Below are positions 1 to 8,593 of a DNA stretch of 24,867 nt, in pieces. The stretch is from Spirogloea muscicola (Eukaryota > Streptophyta > Zygnematophyceae > Spirogloeales > Spirogloeaceae). The DNA is taken from contig WELB01000099.1 in NCBI GenBank assembly GCA_009602725.1, positions 169,462 through 194,328 on the forward strand, read 5' to 3'. Each line of letters starts with the position of its first letter. Position 1 is the stretch's first letter. The position numbers and the translations under genes are program-made. The notes under the pieces are model-generated. The model ran no database searches and was not told the DNA's origin. It worked only from the letters and a program-made list of their open reading frames with translations.

Positions 1-180
1 CACCTCTCCCCCGCCCTCCTCCCCCCTCCTCCTCCTCCCTCTGCCGCCGGCCAGCCATCTCGGTCACCTCACCCTCTCTTCTTCGCTCCCCCTTGTCACC
101 CCCCCTTTCCTTCGCTCTCTCGCTTTTGAGCCACTCTCTCTCTCGGCGGCACCCACCGACTCTTCCTCCCTTCCCCGTGT
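1..180. repeat. Pyrimidine-rich low-complexity sequence
   Basis: The plus strand is almost pure C and T for the first 130 bases, with CCT and CTC runs, and remains C/T-biased to about 180. The minus strand of 64-267 is open and begins Met-Ala-Ser-Ser-Ala-Gly with a Gly/Ser/Thr-rich start, then turns into Arg/Glu-rich low complexity. I do not regard that frame as a supported gene; it could be the start of a retrotransposon gag, but nothing decides it. Confidence 0.6.
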
Positions 181-699
181 CATGTTTTCGATATTCGCAG
201 ACACGTTAGTAGCATGAGTGCCGCCGGAAGTCGTGCCACCAGAAGAGGTGCCAGCGGAAGAAGCCATGTCGAAGAAGACAAACAGTTGGATGATAAATGC
301 TAAAAGAGTTGATAGCACTGGACAGCAAAGCAGGTCATAATTATGTACAAAATCAAGAGCGAAGGCAAAAACAAACCAGAGGCGTCAACGGGGATGTGTA
401 GTAGAGGCAGGCAGCTCTCGAAGTGAGGACAAACCAGGAACTTGCGAAGGCGCAGCAGAGAAGCTTGAGCGGGAGCAAGCAGCGCGCGAATATTGGACGA
501 AGCCTGATACGGTGGGTCTCCTCCTTTACCTCTTTCAAAGGACGGTGTCTGGCTGGCGATCCAACCCCCACACCCGTAGCTCGTCGCCCAACATGCCGCC
601 CTCCCCCCCGGCTCTACAAGAGCAAGAGGCTTGCCACGGATGACTGGATGCAAGGCATAGCTTGCATACAGTGATTCACCGTGCTTGAGCAGATCTCAC

Positions 700-894
700 C
701 TTGAATTCTTTGCCAGGTTCGAGGCCTAGGCTGGCAAGCAGCTTGTAGGAGGAAGAGAGGGCCACCTCAATCAGATTGCCTCTCATAATGCCAGAGAGGC
801 TCTGGAGCCACCCTCCAAGGGCGTCCATGCCTGTGCTTGTGCCCTTATTGCCGTGCGTCATGAGCTTCTTGAGCCTCTCATCGCACAGCTCAAT
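700..894 (-). CDS. Single internal exon of a TraB-domain protein
   Basis: This 195-nt open stretch (65 codons, phase 0 at both ends) is bounded by a good acceptor (ACTTGCAG) and a strong donor (GTGAGA). It opens with Ile-Glu-Leu-Cys-Asp-Glu-Arg and closes with Leu-Gly-Leu-Glu-Pro-Gly-Lys-Glu-Phe-Lys. These are the two ends of a block typical of eukaryotic TraB/PrgY-family proteins (human TRABD and plant TraB proteins), where a VELC..R segment is followed about 50 residues later by a Leu-Gly-x-x-Pro-Gly-x-Glu-Phe segment. The biochemical role of the eukaryotic family is poorly defined. I could not find the preceding exon, which should carry the GTAH motif, within 1-2000, nor the following exon with the GDRP motif, so flanking introns may be long or the exon may be an orphan. 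The family call is by motif recognition only. Confidence 0.5.
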
Positions 895-1065
895 CTGCAA
901 GTCTAGGGAGGAAAGCTGCAGCTGTGGCCAGCTGTTCTTCACGCCATGTTAATGTATTTGTGATGGCTGGAAGTAGCGCGATACTCAATTTTTACAACTC
1001 GAGTGGTGACTGTGGCAACTCTAGAGCTGGTTGACTGATGGAGATACGTGCCAGGTGTGCCCATC
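895..1065. other. Short spacer, no gene seen
   Basis: Probably intron upstream of the TraB-type exon. No coding motif was recognised on either strand. Confidence 0.4.
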
Positions 1066-1400
1066 TTTTCTCGTTTCAGCGAAGTAATTCTGTGGGCAAG
1101 AAGGGTGATAATCCTAACAATTTAGGCACCTAATTATTGTAGAAAACAAGGAACGTGGGATTTATTCTTTGCGGCATTGATAGAGGAGTTAGCCAGGAGG
1201 ATGTCGTCAAATTGCAGGATCTGTGCAGGATCTGCCTGTCTTTCCTGGTTTCAGCGAAGAGATGATTCTATGGGCAAGAACGGTGATTGTCTTGACAACC
1301 TTGTGAACCTCATGATTGTTACAAAAAGGAAAGGGGGATGTGGATTTGTTTTTTGCGGCATTGATAGAGAAATAAGCAAGGAGGATGTCGTCACATTGTA
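1066..1400. repeat. Diverged tandem duplication, two units of about 160 bp
   Basis: Unit one (about 1066-1222) and unit two (about 1241-1400) share blocks in the same order: TTTCAGCGAAG, TGGGCAAGAA, GTGATAAT/GTGATTGT, TTGCGGCATTGATAGAG and GAGGATGTCGTCA. The offset grows from 175 to 184 bp along the repeat, showing indels between units. Frames across both units are interrupted, so this looks like a non-coding duplication, possibly within an intron. Confidence 0.75.
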
Positions 1401-1955
1401 GGATCAAAGGGTCTGGTGTTTTTAAAAATTTAGATGTCACAAGGCACCTGTTATGGCAAGCTTTCTGCAAGGTGGAAAAGGAGATGTTGTAGAGGTGTGT
1501 ACTTTGTAATGTACGAGGAAGGGTGCAGGCTCTTCTTTGCTAAGCTATTATTTTGCTGCGATGTGTAACTTTGCAGACACAAATAAACTTGAAAAGTTGC
1601 AGTATGTGGACACAAACAAATATTTTAAGATTGTTATCAAACATAGCAGTAGTGTGAGGTTTCAACACAAATAAACTATGATCCTGTCACGGGCACTACT
1701 GGTGGTGAGAAGTCTTCTGCAGGATGATTTCATTGGAAAATATTGCAGTGTACTGAGTACAGTGTTCAAGAGACGTTTGTACAGCTTAGTAGGGTCCTAG
1801 AGTCTGATTGCTAGATGTCATAGTAAGCTTGAAACATAACTCTGCCGGACTGACAAGAACATATTTTCACATGGTAATTCATTATACATACTCTTTGCAT
1901 GTAGACTTTTGGAGAGAAAAAGGTTGGAATACGTGTTGTGCTGATCTTTGCAGTT
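1401..1955. other. AT-rich spacer without a recognisable gene
   Basis: The stretch holds short direct repeats of the type ACACAAATAAACT near 1578 and 1663. No open frame here has recognisable protein motifs. Confidence 0.5.
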
Positions 1956-2233
1956 TCAGATATGGGTGCCAAGTGCTGGATTCTTATAGTATTGAGTACC
2001 ATACACAATGTTCTGGTTGCAGAGGTAGGTGGGATCCCTGAGAAAGGGAAGAGGAATGAGGCTCTGGCCGAGAGTGGAATATGTAAAGTTGAGGAATGTT
2101 TTGGTGGCAGTGGTAGTGGGGGTGCCGCCAGCGGGGTAGGTCTTGCGGGCCCAGGTGTACACGAAGGACGCCATGGGGCAGGCACCGGAACCGGGCTGGT
2201 AGATGGTCTGGGCTCCGGACCAGGTGGCGGTGG

Positions 2234-2245
2234 CGGCGGGCAAAG
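2234..2245. repeat. Target-site duplication, left copy (12 bp)
   Basis: CGGCGGGCAAAG is repeated exactly at 3000-3011. The bases just outside differ on both sides (G versus C before, A versus G after), so the match is exactly 12 bp. It lies inside a host coding frame and flanks the LINE fragment. Confidence 0.85.
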
Positions 2246-2999
2246 AAGCGAGCGCGGCCAGATTGACTGGTGGCTGGGAGAGGCCAGCCCAAAGGAATGG
2301 ACAAATTCAGAAGGAGCCGGAGTGCTAAGGACTGAGACAGCAGCAAGCAGACTCTCAGAAACCTCTAGTCAGTAGTCTAGCAGGCGGAAAGATGTCGCCC
2401 TGACGGAAGCCGGAGGCCGCCGCCAAAGCCCGGCCTGCGCGCAAGTGGACCGCGAAAGCGAGGGACCGCTGCAAAGAGGTGGCCAAGCGCATCCGGAAGA
2501 CTTGGGCGAGGGACCCGGCGACTCATTGAAGCCAGGCTGCTCGCCCTGCTGCCCGTGGCGGCTGGCCGCTGCTCGCCGCGCAAGGCGGTGAAGCAGGTCA
2601 AGCCATTTTGCGCCAAAGGCGCCGTGTACGTCGACGGCGAGTGGGACAAACTCGTCTCCGACCGGGTGATCCGAATATTTCCGATCCTTGGCGCCTGCCG
2701 CTTGGCGGACTGCGTAGCCCGCCTCCTCCGCCGAGCGTTTTGCGTTCCTGGAATCAAAAGAGTCAGTGGTGACGACATCGGCAATGAGCCGAGGCCCCCC
2801 GCCCCTCTTCTCTATGGCTGCGCACTTCTCCCCCGCCGAGCGCGCTGGCGACGAGATCGGCGCGCCGGGTGTGGAGGCGGCCATCCGCCCCAACGGTCGG
2901 AGGCATGATGCTGGTATTCTCGAGCGCCACAGTATAACCGACCTCTACGAATATGCCAAACATGGCATTGCGTAGCAACTCGTGGGTGCCGGTCCGCTC
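2246..2999 (-). mobile_element. 5'-truncated non-LTR retrotransposon (754 bp) with endonuclease-domain remnant
   Basis: The element reads on the minus strand. It begins abruptly (Arg-Thr-Gly-Thr-His-Glu-Leu-Leu-Arg-Asn-Ala) and matches the C-terminal half of the ORF at 5451-6623: Leu-Arg-Asn-Ala-Met-Phe-Gly versus Leu-Arg-Asp-Ala-Leu-Ala-Gly, then Asn/Thr-x-Ile-Met-Pro, and Arg-Arg-x-Asp-Leu/Ile-Val, then Val-Val-Thr, then Lys-x-x-x-Tyr-Ser-Asp. At least two frame changes (near 2890 and 2800) break the ORF. The domain is the restriction-like endonuclease region of R2/CRE/NeSL/Utopia-type LINEs. The right-hand end (2246-2370) is a non-coding 3' tail that contains a GGCTGG/CCAGCC hairpin. The 5' truncation is the usual outcome of target-primed reverse transcription. 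The copy is clearly diverged from the 5403-6715 copy, so the two belong to different subfamilies. Confidence 0.85.
2272..2289 (-). repeat. Hairpin repeat core inside the LINE 3' tail
   Basis: On the minus strand this reads GGCTGGCCTCTCCCAGCC, a 6-bp perfect stem with a 6-nt loop, about 30 bases from the 3' end of the element. It is the only member of the hairpin family seen here with clear LINE context, and so offers an origin for the other copies. Confidence 0.75.
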
Positions 3000-3011
3000 C
3001 GGCGGGCAAAG
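3000..3011. repeat. Target-site duplication, right copy (12 bp)
   Basis: Identical to 2234-2245; see that entry. Confidence 0.85.
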
Positions 3012-3299
3012 GACCCACAGGAATGACTATTGAGCAGGAGTTGCCCTTGTAGTTCTGGTCGGACTTGTTGTTGGTGGCGGCAATGCGCACGTTGCCGGTC
3101 ACGAAGGTGTTGGCGATCTGGGAACCAACGCAGGTGATTGCTCCAGGGTGGGAGGCCATGTTACGAGACAACGCCACTGGAGCCGGCGAGGAGGACCACC
3201 TTGGAGCCCCAGGCGATGCGGCTCTCGCCGACCTTGCTCGTGGGCCACGGGCGGGCACCGCCAGCGGTGCACAGGTTCAGGTATGAGTGGAAGAGCTGT

Positions 3300-5145
3300 T
3301 TTCTCTATATGGCGGAGCCACAGGCCAGGCGCTGTCGTACAGGCTTATATATTTCTTTCTTTCGCCTGGGCTGGCCTCTCACAGCCACCTCCCTCGACTG
3401 GAAGCGTCGTTTCTTGTATATCTGCTAGATGATACCCTAGTCAGAAGCTGCGCTTCGGTGTACCAGCCAGGTTGAGGTCTGTTGCGCTTGCTTTTTTGAG
3501 GCTAGCGGCGGTCGTTGGGGTTTGCCGTCCGCTTGCGGCGGCAAGGCCGCCCATTGGCTGCTGCCTCTGGACTCCGCCAGTCAGCATAGCTGCAGCGGGT
3601 CCATTGCACGCGCGATGCATCTGCTTGCCGGTCGCGCTTCGGGTTCAGAAGAAGTGGCTCTCCCAATGGGGGCAAGGGCTGTGAGAAGCCAGCCCGAAAA
3701 GAATTGACAAGGTTCGAAGGGGCCAAATTACGAGCTAAGCAGCGACTGCGGGGCCTGAAGAGGCTATGGCAGAACGGGGGAGGATGGACCACTTAGTAGT
3801 TACGAGTGAGGAGCCTCACATCCGACAGACTAGCTGCCGGTTAACTATCCCCCTGACGAAAGCCGGAGGCCGCAGCGAGAGCCCGGCCAGCACGCAGATG
3901 CAAGGCGTGGGCCATGGACCGCTGGAGGGTGACGGACAAGCGCTTTGGGTTCTGACCAGAGCCTCTGGCTCTGGTCACTTCTTCTGGCCGGGGAGAGAGA
4001 CGCTTCCATGAGAGGGCGGTGGCTGGGAGGCCTGCCCAGGCAATAAAATGAACTATGGTCAAGGGAGAACAAAGGCCAGGGGACCCGCAACCCGGAGACT
4101 GCTTTCCTCTGTTGAGCAGGCTCAGGTCAGAGAAAGTGGAGAACCCAGTGGCCCTCGGGTTGCAGTGTGCTTCAACGCTCATCTGGCCCCTTCGAGATAT
4201 ATTCATTCTTCTTCTGGGCTGGCGATTAACGATTAACGTCATTCGCCCGGGCGACAGATTTTTCTGCCCCCTCGAACCTTGTTGATAAGTTCGGACTGGC
4301 TGTTCACAGCCCCTGCCCGCTTTGGAAGAGCCAAATTCTCTCCTAATTCCGCCCTCTAGCTGATCTGATCTGCTCTTGCTGGCTTGATGTCATTGAGCGC
4401 CCCTTCGCGAAAGTCACGGAAGATAGTTCTGTGCTTTTTGCGCCATCCCGCCATTTTCAGACCTTGTACAATCTTCTCTGGCTGGCCTCTCACAGCCATT
4501 GCCTTACTTTAGAAGAGCGTTCTTTCATAGAGGGCGGCTGTGAAAGAAGCAGCTTCTTCCAGAAGGGGTTTCATGAAGCGAGCCGAGTGCATACAGAAAA
4601 CCAACAAGCGCATCTGCATTCAAGAGCTGGCATTTCACAGCCCTCGGTCCCCAGTGGAAGAGCTGCTTCTCTCTGCGCAGAGCCGCTTCTCATCTACACC
4701 GTGCGGAGCCGCAGGGTGGGCAAACAGGGCCCTCACAGCACCGCCAGGGAGAAGTGGTCCTCCCCCTGCAGCGACTTGAGGAGGGCAATGGCTATGACAG
4801 GCAAACCCAAAAAGGAAGGGCCGATGGCTGTGATAGGCCGTAAGGATCCAACGAAGAAGAAGCTCTTCAAAGGGGGCGAGGCTGTGGAAAGCCAGCCCAC
4901 AAATGCTAACAAAGCAAGCTTTCAAGGAGCCGAGCACCGTGTACAAGATTGAACATTGTCCAGAGAAGAAGAAGCTCTTTCTTTTCCTTCGTAGTTTTTG
5001 TTTTCGAACTCCTTTGTGCTTTCCAACTCCTTTGGACCTTGTTTGTACTTCTTAGGGCTGACCTTTAACAGCCATAAGCGCCGTTAGGAGGCAAATTTCT
5101 CTCTTCTTCCATCTAGAGGGGCCGATGGCTGTGAAAGGCCAGTTT
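3300..5145. repeat. Cluster of about ten short hairpin-bearing repeats in both orientations
   Basis: Copies share a core of the form GGCTGGCCTCTCACAGCC, often within a unit of about 75-80 bp that reads, in the sense direction, GGCCCCTTCGAACCTTG, then TTCATTCTTTTCTG, then the hairpin, then ATTGCCCTCGACTGGAA. Plus-strand cores lie at 3369-3386, 4298-4311, 4480-4497, 4626-4642 and 5056-5073. Minus-strand cores lie at 3677-3694, 4826-4839, 4880-4897 and 5127-5143, with weaker ones at 4021-4037, 4190-4215 and 4790-4802. The loop sequence varies while GGCTG and CAGCC arms persist. Apart from these repeats I see no gene here. The open frame at about 5161-5388 (plus) is preceded by in-frame sequence but has no recognisable motif. 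Confidence 0.75.
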
Positions 5146-5402
5146 CTTGGTTAGCAGGTCGACGCCCACTGCCGTTGTCGAGGGGGAAGCTTGGGGCAAT
5201 TCAGTGCACAGCAAGCCTTCATGCGTGCTACAGGATGCGGCTATTTGCTGAGCCTGCAGCGCTTGCAGGCCCTTGCAATTCACCACTGTGTAAAAGCAAT
5301 CCTGGGCAAGACGACCTGCTTTTATGGCGGTGCTCAGCCTCCCCAAGTTGGCATGTCTTACTTGAATGGGCTCACGCGTGGGTACTAGGCCCCCTCTCAC
5401 TC

Positions 5403-6715
5403 TAGCCGTGCAATTGCCCTGCTTCCTTCCTGCTCACCCTCTCCACTCGCATGGGCGGCCTTGGCTGCCGGTCGTTGGAGCAGACGGCGCAAGCAGCCTT
5501 CCTGGGCTGCTGGCACCACATCGCCTCTATGCTTCCCATGCGCTTCCCTTGCCTCCACGATCCCGTACGCACCGTGGAGGAAGGCTCCTTACCCTTCCAA
5601 GCGGATCTGAGGAGCATCCGTGACTCGGCAATCGGCTCTTTCCCCTCTATACAACCCCTACTCACGCCATTCTCCGCCCTCGCCCAAGCTTCGGATAGAG
5701 GGGCACAATCCAGACTGGTTACGGCAGTGGAAGATGAGCGCCGCAGAAGCTTGAGGAGGCTGCCAGAGATTCACAACAATCCAAGGAGCCTGGCAAGACT
5801 TACTTCCCTCGCCACACCTGGAGCCACAGACTGGATCACCTCACACGCCGTGGCCTGCGCCTTCAGCATCAGCTCCGAGGCCTTTCGGACGTTGCTGCAA
5901 CTCTCCCTCGGCCTCCCACCTAACTGCCTGATTGGGGTGCGCCAGTGCGAGTGCGGCTTCCGTGCAGAGAGTGCTGAGCTCGCCACTCACATGCTGCGAT
6001 GCCCCACTGGACCAGAAGTGGTGGGCATCCACAACCTTCTCCGTGATGCTCTGGCGGGTTTGATGCGCGACGCCGGGTACCGTGCGGTCGTGGAAGTGAA
6101 CAACATCATGCCTGTCATCACGGATGCCAAGGGACGTCATCATCGCCGCACACTTGACATTGTGGGCGTGCAACCTGGTGGAGGACCAAGGGCTTTGGTC
6201 AATATTGTGGTTACGGAGGCCTATAAAGGTCCAGCATCGACACACGTCGCTGGCCACGCAGTGGGCAGTGCTGAACAAAGAAAGTTGCAGCACTACTCCG
6301 ATTACCCCCGATGTGATCAGCTCTTGCCAGCGGCAATCGACATCTTTGGCTGCTTAGTTCCTCGTTTCCTTACTCTCCTTCAAAACATAGCCAATCTAGG
6401 CTACACACGACATGCAGATGTGTTCCCGGCTGAGATGGGCTTGCCAGCTGCTTATCTGTCGTTGTTGCGACGACGAGTTTCGGCCTGTTTGCAGCGTGCT
6501 CAGGCTAATGCTTTGCACCAGAAAGCTGGGCGAGCTCTAGTTGGTGTCAGAAGGGCTTCGTATCTGCCATCTAGTATCCAGGCATCGGTTAGCGACCTTT
6601 ATGTTTTGACCCGTGGTTTCTGAGCGGGTCAATCTACTGTAGGTTATGTAGGTCTTAAGATGTGCTTGCCTTTGTACTTGGCCATTTGGCCTTCGTTTGT
6701 TTCAAATACACGAAA
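5403..6715 (+). mobile_element. 5'-truncated non-LTR retrotransposon, second copy
   Basis: The frame is open from just after the TAG at 5402 to the TGA at 6621-6623, and is followed by a 3' untranslated tail. A 36-nt stretch of that tail (6676-6711) recurs exactly at 19536-19571, which supports the right-hand limit being near 6711-6720. The upstream reverse transcriptase domain is missing. No target-site duplication was identified, so the left edge is only where the open frame becomes readable. Confidence 0.75.
5451..6623 (+). CDS. C-terminal part of LINE polyprotein: zinc finger and restriction-like endonuclease
   Basis: The 390-residue frame covers the region that follows reverse transcriptase in LINEs with restriction-like endonucleases. 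It opens with Met-Gly-Gly-Leu-Gly-Cys-Arg-Ser and a Phe-Leu-Gly-Cys-Trp segment, typical of the thumb-to-C-terminal link in this group. A CCHC-type finger is seen at Cys166, Cys168, His180 and Cys184. The nuclease core follows, with Arg-Arg-Thr-Leu-Asp236-Ile-Val, then Val-Val-Thr-Glu256 and Lys278-x-x-x-Tyr, fitting a PD-(D/E)XK fold that nicks target DNA. The frame has no stop or frameshift over 1.2 kb, unlike the 2246-2999 copy, so it inserted recently or remains under constraint. The first Met is not a true start; the real protein would extend upstream into a lost RT domain. Codons remain intact to a natural TGA. Confidence 0.75.
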   Translation: MGGLGCRSLEQTAQAAFLGCWHHIASMLPMRFPCLHDPVRTVEEGSLPFQADLRSIRDSAIGSFPSIQPLLTPFSALAQASDRGAQSRLVTAVEDERRRSLRRLPEIHNNPRSLARLTSLATPGATDWITSHAVACAFSISSEAFRTLLQLSLGLPPNCLIGVRQCECGFRAESAELATHMLRCPTGPEVVGIHNLLRDALAGLMRDAGYRAVVEVNNIMPVITDAKGRHHRRTLDIVGVQPGGGPRALVNIVVTEAYKGPASTHVAGHAVGSAEQRKLQHYSDYPRCDQLLPAAIDIFGCLVPRFLTLLQNIANLGYTRHADVFPAEMGLPAAYLSLLRRRVSACLQRAQANALHQKAGRALVGVRRASYLPSSIQASVSDLYVLTRGF

Positions 6716-7744
6716 TTCTTAGCCCGTACAGGACTGGAGCTTCACTTTCTTAAGCCCCAGTGTTGCACCCATGCCGTTTGCAGAAGTAGTGTACTGGTTT
6801 AGCTTGGCCTCCAGAACCATTCAAGCGCACTCGCACACCTTCTCTCTTGTCCCAATGAAGGCAAGCAGCATTGTCGTTTGTGGCTCGTAACATTTCGGTC
6901 ACCAGAGTCGATAAGCCGGCGTAATACTGCAAGTGGGTAGTTGTGGCACGAACTTTCTAAAGTTCAATCTCTGAGTGGACTTTGACGGCGCTGGAAAGGT
7001 GCAATAATTGCATGTCTTTTTAATGAGGTTCACATTTTAGATCAATGTTACGAAGATTATATGACAATGTATATACATCACAATATACGTGACCCCTGCA
7101 TGATGTTATTGAAGGTATGCTTCTACAGTTCGCCTCCTGGAGCCCAGAAGCACAGTAGCAAACAGTTCTTCCAACTAAGGCGATGGTAATCACTGAGCAT
7201 CCTCTCTGCATCTGCCTCTCCTCTATTGTCAGGCGTGAGGACACAGAGCATCACACCACCCTTGTGATTGACAATTGAACACGACATGTTTGATTAACAA
7301 GCCTTTATGCAACAGGAGAGCAGGCACTCATATTCAAAACGCGGCTGTCACAGCAACCTGAGTGCATACAAGGGAAGCTCTGATTGCACCAATTATGTGT
7401 AGCTGCAGACTGGGCAGCTCAGAGCCTACTCACTACCCCTGTATCAGCTTCAGACCATCAGATGAGCTTAGGAGGAAAGCGCTGGTGCGCAGGCCAGGGA
7501 AGGCAGCACGAGCACTGTTGGTGGTGCAAGGCGAGGTATTGGGACCTTTGAAGCAACATTAAGGAACGCATGTCGGTGGCAAAAGACACCGGACCGCTAC
7601 AGGAACTCCTGGATACTCCCTGCTCCAACCGCCGCTGGTTAGCTTGAGAGGCCAGCTGCGCGAGTAGCGAGGACCACCAACTCTGGAGCACCCGTGGTCG
7701 TCCATGGCCAGCATATAGAAACAGCTGTCTTAATGAAAGGCAAT

Positions 7745-7762
7745 GGCTGTGAGAGTTCAGCC
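7745..7762 (-). repeat. Hairpin repeat copy
   Basis: Minus strand reads GGCTGAACTCTCACAGCC, followed by ATTGCCTTTCATTAAGACAG, close to the family downstream block. Confidence 0.65.
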
Positions 7763-7969
7763 CAAAGGTACAGATGTATCGCCAATTGCCACCTCCAAAG
7801 GGGACGCCCATCAACTGAGACGGCTTGTTCGAAGAACGCCATTCCAGAGTTGCACAGGCATCACCTTGGTTCTAGTCAAGGCAATTTCACACCCCATGGG
7901 AAGACGTGCACGTGGGCGCGCCAAGCTGGACACCCGTCATCAAATGTAGTGGCATCTGTCGCCCTATGG

Positions 7970-7987
7970 ACTGGCCTCTCAGAGCCT
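7970..7987 (+). repeat. Hairpin repeat copy, degenerate
   Basis: ACTGGCCTCTCAGAGCCT is followed by CTTGCTTTGGTGAAG; both the stem and the downstream block resemble the family. Confidence 0.5.
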
Positions 7988-8499
7988 CTTGCTTTGGTGA
8001 AGCCACTGCTCTGCTGCCTGGCAAAATCTGGGCCCTTTTTGCACAATGAACTCTTTGATAGTATCTATCTGCTGGCACACGCCTTGTATCTTACTCCGAC
8101 GTTCATTAGTCTCTGACTGTGCCGATAGATGAAACCCCCCGACAGCAAGTCTAGAGCACCAATGCAGTTATCGTCCTAGACTACCGGATGCGCCCAATTT
8201 ACATTGGGCTCACATGACAAGGCAAGAATCAAGCAAACTCGACGAGGTGCACATTCACGGGCACATGAAGAGCATAGCACATTGCTCCAATGCTTGGTTA
8301 GTCTGCATAGCTTGCACAATTTACATGAACAGGTGGCCGAGCTCAAATTCATACTTGCCAGCTTTGCACATGAGAAGAAAGTCTCGCTAATGTGAGCTAC
8401 TGCTACCAATGTACTGCAAAAACCCGAGTGCCTACGAGCAGAGCATAGAATGCTACAATGGCATCAGAATCAGGTCACATGACTGCTACTTGACCTAGG

Positions 8500-8517
8500 A
8501 TTGGCCTTTCAAAGCCA
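8500..8517 (+). repeat. Hairpin repeat copy, degenerate with compensating arms
   Basis: ATTGGCCTTTCAAAGCCA keeps inverted symmetry (TTGGC and GCCAA when one more base is included) although the sequence of both arms has changed from the GGCTG/CAGCC form. Confidence 0.45.
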
Positions 8518-8593
8518 AATCTCCAATAGACTACAAGTAAGCACGTTGCTGCAAGCACACCTTGGTGACACTAAGGACAGTCTTGGCAACTGT

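Larger units (their letters stand above)
1956..3275 (-). pseudogene. Host gene, probably a Cys-containing secreted protein, split by a LINE insertion
   Basis: Reading the minus strand, an open segment (about 3150-3012) encodes a Thr/Asn/Ile-rich stretch ending Ser-Ile-Val-Ile-Pro-Val-Gly-Pro-Leu-Pro-Ala. It stops at the retroelement and resumes in the same frame on the other side (2233-1956) as Ala-Thr-Ala-Thr-Trp-Ser-Gly-Ala-Gln, continuing through a Tyr-Pro-Ala-Gly-Gly-Thr segment to a TGA at 1956-1958. Removing 2246-2999 plus one copy of the 12-bp duplication restores one continuous frame. A further likely exon lies at about 3275-3180 (a Cys-Thr-Ala-Gly-Gly start and Val-Gly-Glu-Ser-Arg); it joins the next segment only if a short intron of roughly 37 nt is assumed. 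No start codon or signal peptide was located. I do not recognise the family. Regular cysteines and beta-like Thr/Asn composition suggest an extracellular or wall protein, which is inference. Confidence 0.55.
6720..8593. other. Intergenic stretch without a recognised gene
   Basis: I found no frame with protein motifs on either strand. The interval probably includes the CJD1 3' untranslated region at its right end. It carries three members of the hairpin repeat family, listed separately. Confidence 0.5.

Noticed and set aside
64-318. Minus-strand frame resembling a retrotransposon gag start
   Set aside because: Only the first 30 residues look protein-like; the rest is Arg/Glu low complexity from a pyrimidine-rich tract. 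Not enough to call.
1938-2375. Plus-strand Gly-rich open frame of 145 codons
   Set aside because: It crosses the LINE boundary and is antisense to the host gene frame that continues on the far side of the insertion; the Gly runs come from GC-rich sequence.
5841-6293. Minus-strand open frame of 150 codons
   Set aside because: Lies wholly inside the LINE ORF in antisense and shows no recognisable motif.
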